From Codonopsis lanceolata (lineage: Eukaryota > Streptophyta > Magnoliopsida > Asterales > Campanulaceae): a DNA stretch of 64,000 nucleotides. The stretch covers positions 169,611,824 to 169,675,823 of the forward strand of contig CM028377.1 of assembly GCA_013146195.2 (NCBI GenBank). The letters are read 5' to 3'. Each line of letters opens with the position of its first letter. Position 1 is the stretch's first letter. Shown in pieces: positions 55,869 to 64,000 of this stretch. The notes under the pieces are model-generated. The model had not been told where the DNA came from and did not search any database. It worked only from the letters and a program-made list of their open reading frames with translations. A program made the position numbers and the translations under genes.

Positions 55869-58525
55869 CTACCAAGGTCTTTTCCCTTTGCCTTTGTCTG
55901 CAGCCTCCTTTTCTCTTCTTTCTCGCTCTAGCTCTTCCATTCTTCGTTGATATTCGTCATCTGCATCAGTCGGAGGTCTGGTGGAACGAGAACGGTAGTC
56001 CAGTTCTTCACGAAGACGGTTGTTCTCTTCCATCAGCATTCTGTTGATAGATCTCATTTGCTTCTCCTCCGTGATGGCCAGATCACGATCACGGTTGGCA
56101 TTCATAATATCATGAGCAGAGTTGCGAGCGAGGTTGTTGAGTTCCATAATAGGAGTACGACCGTGGCTGAGATGGAGAGTGATGGCGTGGAATAACTCGT
56201 AGAAAATGGAGCCTATGATACGGCAACCTTCATCTCGTTGAGCTTCGATGTTGATCTTGACATCGGTGAAGTCGTGCCGCATCTGTCCAAAACGAGTCCA
56301 GACATCCTCTTGAAATTGTCGAAGAGTAGTGGCAGTCCGGTCGTTGGCCTTGCCGCAGTGGCTACTTCAGCGGTAGCGGTAGATATGCTTGTGAGCTCGC
56401 CTAGCCGCTGGTAGATGGCATCTAGCCGGGACAAAACTTCAGCATTGGCTGGCTGATGGGAAGTAGATGCTTGGCCAATGTGAATGGTGCCGGCAGAGGC
56501 AGAGTCTGCAGGCCTGAAGGGCTGTTGTAGAGGGGGAGTTCTGGAGGCAGAAGAGGATGAGTCTTGGGTTGGTATGGTTTTAGTGGAAGAGGAAATGGTT
56601 ATAGGGGAGGGTGGAGGTGGAGTTGGTGGGGAATCCAGTTCCATATCAGTGTCAGAATTTTCACTGATATGGGAGGATTGGGGAATGGGTTCGGTAGAGA
56701 ACCGTAAAGAAAGGCGGGGTAGAAGAGGTATTTTGGTTTTGAAGGGAAGGTCGAGGAGGTTGAGAAGGTTGAGGAGGTTGATGAGAAGGGGTGAATAGAT
56801 CTGCACTCGACGAAAGTTCGAAGAGGAACTTGGCGGCCAGAGGTCTAAAGGCGTGGTGTGGTTGAAGAAGTTGGTTGGGTTTGGGGTGGTGAGGAAGGTG
56901 TGGATGGGTCAGGTGAGTAGTTAAAGGGAGAGGGAGGAGGAGGAGTTGGGGTTCGGCGATTTTGAGGCTCCTCACGAGGGATAGACTCCTCAGGAGGTGG
57001 TGAATTCCTACGAGTAGATGACTCGGGAGGAATAGATGAAGGGTTGATAGGTATAGATGAAGGGTTGAGTAAGGTTTGGGCGTCGGTAGTTGGTTGGGCT
57101 CTAGAAGGTATAGTTGAAGGGTTGGCAGTTGAGTGTTGGGCGTATAGGTAGTTGGTTGGTGGCGGTAGAGGGTTAGATGGGTAGCTCTCCTTTTCTTCCT
57201 CGGCCGAATAGGAGACTCACCGCTTCATCTGTAGAGGTTGGAGGGATCGCCCGTGGCGGTCTTCAAAGGTTTTACGAAGTTTCCTTCGCTTTGGTTTGGG
57301 AGTGGGTGCGTGAGTTGGTGAAGGTGGTTGGCCGGATTGGGTGGGAGGCTTGGCTTGGGTAGATGGAGGAGAGGAATGGCTAGATTGGCTCGGTGCCTTC
57401 TTCTTCGGCCTTCCTTCATCTCCTTCTCGATCCATTTGGCTGCTCCTCTTCGCGGAGGTGCCACTTCCGCCTTGTCTTTCTTGGCTTTGCCTCCGCTATT
57501 TTCTCGACCTTAGCAGCGGCTCGCCTCATCGTGCCTTTGGCCTTTAGATGGAGGTCCGTGGCCACTTGATCGTCAAATTTAGCGAGGCCTTTTGAAGGTC
57601 CCGCTTGCCGCTACATGTGCTTCCATATTGAAGCGGTGACCAAGATAGGTTGCTTGGCCACTTTTTCAAGAGAGACCGGAGACTTCTACGCATCCGGCGC
57701 TTGTTCTCGTGATTCTGTATTTACCGAAAAACGAGGTCGTGAGTTGCTTCTCCTTGGCCATGATACAACTCATCTTCTTTCAAAGAAGAGTTGATGTTAG
57801 CATCATCCCTCAAAAGGGCATTGATCGCCCGACGAAGGGCGCTTGCAAGTGGGGTTGTTCTTAGCTTTCTCCACCCACGCTTTAGCTCGTCGAAAATGAT
57901 GAGCCCCCGCTTGAGACGTAGTCAGAGAAATACAAAGACCGGTCGTTGATCTGCTGGCCAAGAACATGTCATGTGCTCCACTCTTGAATAGAGCCCCTTG
58001 TCTAAAAGGTGGCCGGTGCAATAGACGCCAAGAGGGAACAAATTTCTGAGCATCTTCCTTGTGGCTCCCTGAGAGTGTCACTCCCCTCATGGCTTCCCTG
58101 CATGTAAAGCCTCACCATGGTTGCCGAAAGAGCTCCTCCGTAATGCACGCGATGATGGTGGAAATAGATTTAGCGGTGACAGATGGGACGGCCTCGAATC
58201 CACCCACGAAGAGCGCCCGTTCATGAGCTCCATTCGTTGATAAAATTCTTCCCGCCAGAAGATACCAGTAGTTTTTGTCGTTGAGGCGTAAGAGGCGTAA
58301 TCCCGAGGCGCCCATATCCTCGCAAGCTTTGACGCCGCAGCCTATAGAGTTGATTGACGTAAGGTCAATGCACATGCCCGAATGTATAGCTTGGGTCCAA
58401 AGCGACAATAATGTCATGAGAGGCGGATAGATGGGATATCCTCGAAGGTTTATATTCGAACTTGGAGGAATGACATTTTCGTGGTCAAAAGCCTTCCCAA
58501 TCGTCGCGCTTTGATTTTGAAGTTC
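55869..58525 (-). pseudogene. Envelope-like ORF of SIRE copy C
   Basis: Same gene as 50681-53379 plus 42138-42205, but uninterrupted by the LARD. The C-terminal 137 codons (56282-55869) are open and predict a coiled coil (EEKQMRSINRMLMEENNRL, then RMEELERERREKE) ending KGKGKRPW. Upstream is a 197-codon Ser/Thr/Pro-rich frame (56806-56213), then Pro-rich segments in several frames. The PF20167-like part (58417-57803) is split by many indels. The function of such ORFs is unknown; env-like is by position and layout. Confidence 0.75.
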
Positions 58526-58870
58526 TTGCCCGAAAGAAAAACAAAATAAAAATTAGGCTTTTCATCTAGACATCTAAACAAGTAGGAATTTCAAAGTTTT
58601 CCAAAATAAATTGAAATTTTCAAGCAAAAACTTGAAACCCTAGAATGTTTAGAGAAACCACACTCGAGAAATGCATAATGTAAGTTTTCATAAGAATGAA
58701 CAATGAATAAACAAAACGATCGTTAGTATTCAAGTTTGTAAGAAAAACAATGGCGAATCACCGTATAAACTCGAAAATGACCGCTTGAATTCCAAAAGGA
58801 TTTTAGGTTAAGAATGAAATGCGCACAAGCACATAGAAAATTACGAGTAGAGTAGAGAGAAGCGTACTCA
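58526..58870 (-). other. Candidate intron of copy C envelope-like ORF
   Basis: Corresponds to 53380-53719 of copy B. The minus strand has aacaatga followed by gtacgc, and a T-rich tract before the ORF whose AG acceptor is damaged (tttctttcgg). Confidence 0.4.
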
Positions 58871-58937
58871 TTGTTGAAGATGAGAAGAAGAAACAAGAAG
58901 AAGAACTTGAATTTGCGTAAAGTAGTTACTCGGAGAG

Positions 58938-58962
58938 AGAGAGAGAGAGAGAGAGAAAAGTT
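58938..58962. repeat. (GA)n microsatellite
   Basis: About 12 GA repeats in the leader of the envelope-like ORF; copy B has a shorter agagagag run in the same place. Confidence 0.9.
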
Positions 58963-59007
58963 TCTGCTCAAAGGGTTTCGTAAAGTTTGGAAATGACGGT
59001 TCAAGGA

Positions 59008-59017
59008 CTATTTAAAG
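59008..59017 (-). promoter_or_regulatory. Possible internal TATA-like box, copy C
   Basis: Minus-strand ctttaaatag, identical to copy B and at nearly the same distance from the candidate ATG (about 137 bp). Confidence 0.45.
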
Positions 59018-59229
59018 GCGAGAAAATATCGCTTTGAAAAAGCGAACTTAAGATATTTTCTTAAGTACCAAATTTTGTCCTTGACCCCTTTATTGCTTTA
59101 GAAACCTCTTTAGCAAAAATAGACTAAGTAAGAGTACTAACCTTTAAGTCTTCCTAAAGGAGAACTTACGCCTTCCGATTAGTCTAATACCGGGTCTACC
59201 GGTATGAAAGAAACATTAACAAAATTTTA

Positions 59230-62060
59230 AAATTAAGCAAGAGGATCAATCATACCAAGATTTCTCCTTAAATAAGCAAACCCGGTGGCATCCAAAGTGG
59301 TTTTGTGAGAATGTTCCGCCAATTGATGCTCGCTGGAACATATTCCGCATCGATGTTACCTTTTTCCACATGATCTTTGAGAAAATGATAACGAATATCA
59401 ATGTGCTTTGTCTTTGAATGCATCATCGATTTTTGGAGATCGAGATAGCCGATGTGTTGTCACACATGATTGGGCAGCCTTGATGTTGTAGTCCACTAGT
59501 TGTTGCTTCATCCATAGCAGTTGAGAGCAACAAGCTGCAAAGAATATATTCTCGCTCGTGGGTTGAGTTTGCCACCGATCCTTGTTTCTTGCAAGACCAT
59601 GAGACGAGTCTGCTTCCAAGAAAGAAATTGACAAGTCCCACCGGTGCTTTCGCTCGCCACTTTGCAGTCGCATAATCGTGATCCGAGTATCCAACTAGAT
59701 TGAAGTTGTTGGATTTTGAATACCAGATGCCTAGATTTGTTGTTTTTGAAACATATCGATGATACGCTTGGCGGAAGCAAATGTGACTCCTTTGATCGCC
59801 TCGAAATCTAGCACAAACACAAACAAAGAAACATAATGTCGTCTACTAGCAAGAAGGTAAAGAAGTGAACCTATGATTCCTCGATACTTGGTCATGTTCT
59901 CTTGCTTTCCCTTTCATCTTTGTCAAGATGGCGCCGGTAGACATTGGAGTTTCAAATCCTTTGGTGAATCAAGACCAAACTTCTTGATTAGTTCCTTTGC
60001 ATATTTGGTTTGGCCGATGAAGATTCCGTCAAGTCGTTGTATCTGCAGCCCTAGAAAATAGGTAAGTTCACCCATCATGCTCATCTCGAACTTGCTTTGC
60101 ATCGCCTTCTCGAATCTTTTGCACAGGCTTTGGTTAGTTGATCCAAAGATGATGTCGCCCACATAGATTTGTACTGTAAGAGAATGGCCTTTGGCTTGAG
60201 GATGAATAAAGTAGTGTCGATTCTTCCTCTCACGAATCCTTGTTCAATTAAGAACTTGGATAGAGTTTCATACCAAGCTCTAGGAGCTTGCTTCAGTCAG
60301 AGAGCTTTCTTGAGTCGGTAGCGTGGTCCGCTTTGTCCGAGATGACAAATCGAGGTCGCTCCACGATACGCTTCTTGAAGATCACCATTCGAAAGGCACT
60401 CTTAACATCCATCCGATACACTTTGAAGTCCATGAACGAGGCATAAGCTAGAAAGATTCTCGATTGCTTCTAGTCTAGCAACAGAGCAAACGTTTCATCA
60501 AAGTCAATTCCTTCTTCCCCCGGTAGCCCCGAGCAACCAATCTAGCTTTGTTTGTGACATTTCCATCTTCATCTCTTTTATTTCTCGAATACCCACTTGG
60601 TGCCGATGACCGGATGATCGCCGGTCTTTGAACTAAGCTCCACACCTTACATCTTTCAAACCGTTCACTCTTCTTGCATAGCTTCAATCCAGCTTATGAT
60701 CTTCGATAGCTTCATCAATCTTCTTTGGTTCGAGTTCCGATACAAATGCATAAGCAAACAAAGTTTCTTCTAACCTTATTTCTCACGAACTCCTCAGTAT
60801 TGAGATCACCAATGATTTGAGAAATGGATGATCTCTTGCTTCAATAACGCTTGGAGGAAGATCACTTCAGTGGATTCTTCCCTTAAGAATTCGGAGTTGG
60901 TTGAGAAGGGGATTCACCAAAATGTTCAAGAAATAGAGTCTTCAAAACTTTCATTTTCTCGTGAACAAGAAGGATGAGAGATCCTGTAAAGGTGCTTGGG
61001 GTAAAACAAGAGATGGGTTCGTGGTCAACAGATGAGTTGTTATCGGTATCGGTAGAGGTCTCTTCTACCGGTGAAGGGTTACCGGTATTGGTGGGATCTA
61101 CTGGCTGCCGCTTTCGATAAAGGATTGGAAGTAGATGTCAGATTTGTACTGCCTCATCATTATCGTAATCATTAGCAACGCTCGAGCCATTCTAGGCTCT
61201 AACAAGTCATATTCATCAAAAGAAACATGCACGCCGCATTCTAAGATTTTTAAGTTAGATTTATCGAAAATGCGAAATGCTTTTGAATGTTTGGAATACC
61301 CCGAAAAATTCCTTCGCCTCGATTTTTGCATCAAATTTTCCTCTATACTCTTTTCCATTATAAAGAATAAAACATTTACAACCGAAGATTTTAAGAAATC
61401 CAATGTTTGGGATCTTCCTCTCCATATTTCATATGGAGTTTTATTATGAAACTTGTTTCGGATCTATTAGGTAAAAGCAAGCAAGCGCTGTTGATCGCTC
61501 CCGCCTGTAAATACTTAAGTTTAGCTTCGCCAAAGATTGTTCTAGCCGCTCAATCGTTACGTTCTTTCCGTTCGCTCAGCTACACCATTTTGTTGAGGAG
61601 TACCCGGCAGAGAAGTCAGGGCCGATCCCATGGTCATCAAGCAGAGACTTTTCTACACCATTGTTTTTGAATTCAAGGTGTTCCATCTTGTCCGATCTTA
61701 TGTCACAAATGTCTTCAAGCTTTTGAGTTTGAAGTCTTCTAAAAAAGTGCAAGGACTAGATCATACGCTTTCATCTTTAGATGTCATAGTTTCAATCCAA
61801 GTGAATCTAGAGTAGTCATCAACTACTACAAGTGTGTGTACTTGTCTCCCGAAATACCGGGTTGTTGTAATAGGTCCAAAGAGATCCATACGCAGAAAGT
61901 TGAAGAGGTCTCTGCTTTGTTGATAAAACAGCATTTCTTTTGAAGGAAGACTTGGAAAGTTTTCCTAGTTGACAAGCTTTCAACTTCCGTCATGATCTAA
62001 GCAGACACGTGAGGTAGACCTTCGACAAGCCCATTTTTGGAGAGCTTGAGAGGCTGGCTG
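59230..62060 (-). pseudogene. pol: Copia pol of copy C (RNase H, RT, integrase)
   Basis: RNase H: about 59240-59850, with the FFLGSRLVSWSCKKQGSVA-type segment. RT: about 59900-60560; one frame (60162-59923) is intact and carries DIIFGSTNQSLCKRFEKAM and FEMSMMGELTYFLGLQIQRL, diagnostic for SIRE-type RT. Integrase: about 61180-62040, including a DYSRFTWI-type core and a C-terminal region near 61330-61440. The sequence runs into the gap within integrase. Many short indels against copy A leave no long frame. Confidence 0.85.
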
Positions 62061-62160
62061 NNNNNNNNNNNNNNNNNNNNNNNNNNNNNNNNNNNNNNNN
62101 NNNNNNNNNNNNNNNNNNNNNNNNNNNNNNNNNNNNNNNNNNNNNNNNNNNNNNNNNNNN
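62061..62160. other. Assembly gap of 100 N
   Basis: Exactly 100 N. Copia integrase on the left and unrelated sequence on the right, so the true length and order are uncertain. Confidence 0.99.
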
Positions 62161-62647
62161 AAGAAGATAAACTCTCAGAATCCAAAGGAAATACCGGATG
62201 AAAATTACAAAAGGAAAAGACATGTCCTTTACCCCGATGTCCCCGCCAATATGACTTCGTGTGAACTTGCCTACAACTTTGGCAAATATTTTGACCTTCT
62301 ACCTAGAATCTATAATGTATTCTACTTGGGCAATGATAGGTTTATTCAAGATGAGCTGATGATGAATGTATGGCACATTCATAGCCAGGTCTATGGGATT
62401 CAAAACCTTCCTCCAAATGACCTCTACCTGATAGGAAGACCATATGATGAATCATATGAGAGGATAAATCAAGATAGGAACCGCCTCCCTTGATCCATCA
62501 AAGCTACATCGATACAAGAGAAGGCATCGTTTATATCAAGTTTGACATTGACCGAATGATTTGTAACTCAACTTTAAAGCCTAGAATTGCCTCGAACTTC
62601 ATGCCAAATACCATGAATGCTCGATTAAACCTTGGAAACCTTCATTA
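62161..62647 (+). pseudogene. Unrecognised coding fragment
   Basis: One frame is open from the gap edge to a TGA at 62491-62493, containing CELAYNFGKYFDLLPRIYN and FLGN-like LGNDRFIQDELMMNVW. One frame over, the sequence continues (YIDTREGIVYIKFDIDRM, then LKPRIASNFMPNTMN) to a stop at 62645-62647, so a single indel near 62487 splits a protein of at least 160 residues. The amino-acid composition is that of a folded protein. I do not recognise the family. It may belong to a repeat missing from the rest of the window. Confidence 0.45.
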
Positions 62648-62699
62648 AAGCACAAATTCAAAAATAATAATATTTCCAAGACATAATTAACTCAAAATA

Positions 62700-64000
62700 G
62701 CGCAAAAAAAAAGGAAATTCGTGAAAATTCATGGAAATCTTGAGCTCATCATTTTATTGATAATCGTGATCGCCCCAACCCGAACTCCACGTAATCCCGA
62801 GGTCGTGTTGCTAAAACCAATATCTTTAAACAAATGCGAAGCAACAACACTAAATGCCCGAGCCATCAAGCTCTAAGCTAGACACACACAAAGAGATAGT
62901 CAATCCTTGGCCTACAAATTTGAACTGCGTGCCACAACAATGCGCACACACAACAAAACCACCTACTATATAAAACTGAATAAACAACTAAGTCATCGAC
63001 TAAAACTTGCGGGACACCACAACAACTGAAATAATGAATGCCCAGAAGCTATTGTATTCTTGGGAGACAACTGAATAAATAATAGAATGAGGTACAATGG
63101 CACGACAGAACAACTCGACCCCAAATATAGACTACAACACAACTCGGAGTAACTCTAGCTAATTATAAATTATATATGACTTTACACGCAATCGTTCTAA
63201 TAGAAACGAAACTACTCAAACCAAAATGAATAACGAGACTCTACAAGTTACAACTCGAAGGAACGATCGCCAACTCAACGCACTACTCAACCTCTACACA
63301 AGTTATCAACCAAACAACATAGCTACATTTATCAACTCGAGCCCTACTCGAGCTATGATCAAACTACACAATAAGAGATTAAAGTACACAATTAGTCATA
63401 AAGACTAAGTAAGTTACTACCAATCATGATATCGCATAACAATTGTTATAACCCATAAATATAACATGGTATTGTCTCTTAGGGAGATTATTCAACCATA
63501 CGATATAACTTTCACAAATCATAAAGGAGAATTACTCAAACCAAGTTAAACGATATAACATGATGTTCACAAAGATATTTAATGTAACGTTCCACGGATT
63601 ATTCAACCATATGATTTCCAATATGCCATGATATTCACATAATTATCAAGATCGCTCACGTATGATATGAATATAACGATTCATAGGGACTACTCAACCG
63701 CATAATAAGATTTCCACATGTCACCGAGAGAATCACCTAGAATCAAGCTAATCATATCACACTTGAAGATTCACACATAATCAATTATTTCTCACGAGTA
63801 GGATACATGATTGAGATACATCTCCAATCGGCCACAAACCCCATACACCGCATGTTATCTCGAACACGAATACATATTACTCACAAATCATCCCAGGAAG
63901 TCAATTACATGGCCAGTCCCTACAACCTGTAGTCCGTGATTGACGCACTACTACCCCCAAAACGCAAAGTAGGGCCACTACCGCAAGAGTGCAGGTAGTC
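62700..64000. repeat. LTR-like non-coding sequence with diverged internal repeats
   Basis: The segment gatcgccccaacccgaactc near 62770, followed by acgtaatcccgaggtcg, resembles LTR starts of plant Ty3/Gypsy elements. From about 63480 to 63720, units of about 70-100 bp recur with (g/c)gga.tattcaacca, cgatataa and ttcacat motifs. No coding frame. Direction and boundaries are not determined. Confidence 0.4.

Larger units (their letters stand above)
54207..62060 (-). mobile_element. Ty1/Copia SIRE/Maximus-type element, copy C
   Basis: 3' LTR (54207-55470), polypurine tract, envelope-like ORF, a 5' leader with candidate intron, then pol through RNase H, RT and integrase up to the gap. It is inserted in the pol end of copy B; the left target bases are gagaa (54202-54206). 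It is nearly the same sequence as copy A where they overlap, with many indel differences. Confidence 0.85.

Noticed and set aside
62161..62647. Viral movement protein or capsid of an endogenous pararetrovirus
   Set aside because: Considered because of the folded-protein composition, but no diagnostic motif was recognised, so it is left unassigned.

Overview
This window looks like heterochromatic nuclear DNA from a eudicot plant. Nearly all of it is transposable elements, most of them decayed and many inserted inside one another. The species cannot be read from the sequence. No single-copy host gene, rRNA gene or CRISPR array was recognised. Two 100-N blocks (21870-21969 and 62061-62160) are assembly gaps, and both interrupt or abut Ty1/Copia sequence.

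Layout. (1) 1-8245: a Ty3/Gypsy element of the Tat/Ogre/Retand type on the + strand, with an open gag and a pol gutted by an internal deletion, followed by a second copy of the PBS and leader (to 8790). (2) 8791-13364: small repeats, a MITE-like inverted-repeat element and a decayed hAT transposon. (3) 13365-21869: a second Tat-type copy in the opposite orientation. Its internal region holds two decayed genes reading antisense to the element: a spliced plant-mobile-domain (PMD) gene and a second gene with its own TATA box. (4) 21970-28573: a Ty1/Copia SIRE/Maximus-type element (copy A, minus strand) with gag, pol, PBS and 5' LTR. (5) 28574-31400: a PIF/Harbinger transposon with both of its genes. 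(6) 31400-36890: AT-rich spacer with microsatellites, a SINE-like piece, a perfect 25-bp inverted repeat, an unrecognised coding stretch and two unusual short-motif arrays. (7) 36890-62060: a nest. An Athila element is interrupted in its reverse transcriptase by SIRE copy B. Copy B is interrupted in its envelope-like ORF by a large non-autonomous LTR element (LARD), which holds a LINE. Copy B is also interrupted at the end of pol by SIRE copy C. (8) 62161-64000: an unrecognised coding fragment and LTR-like non-coding repeats.

Two modes of decay stand out. The Athila gag-protease, the LARD ORF, the Harbinger transposase and the envelope-like ORF of copy B keep long reading frames broken mainly by stop codons, many explained by C-to-T changes. 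SIRE copies A and C and the antisense genes are instead shredded by short indels, which may partly be assembly error. The features most worth following up are the antisense spliced PMD gene, the LARD family with its own non-gag ORF, and the envelope-like ORF of the SIRE copies with a shared TATA-like box, leader and intron.
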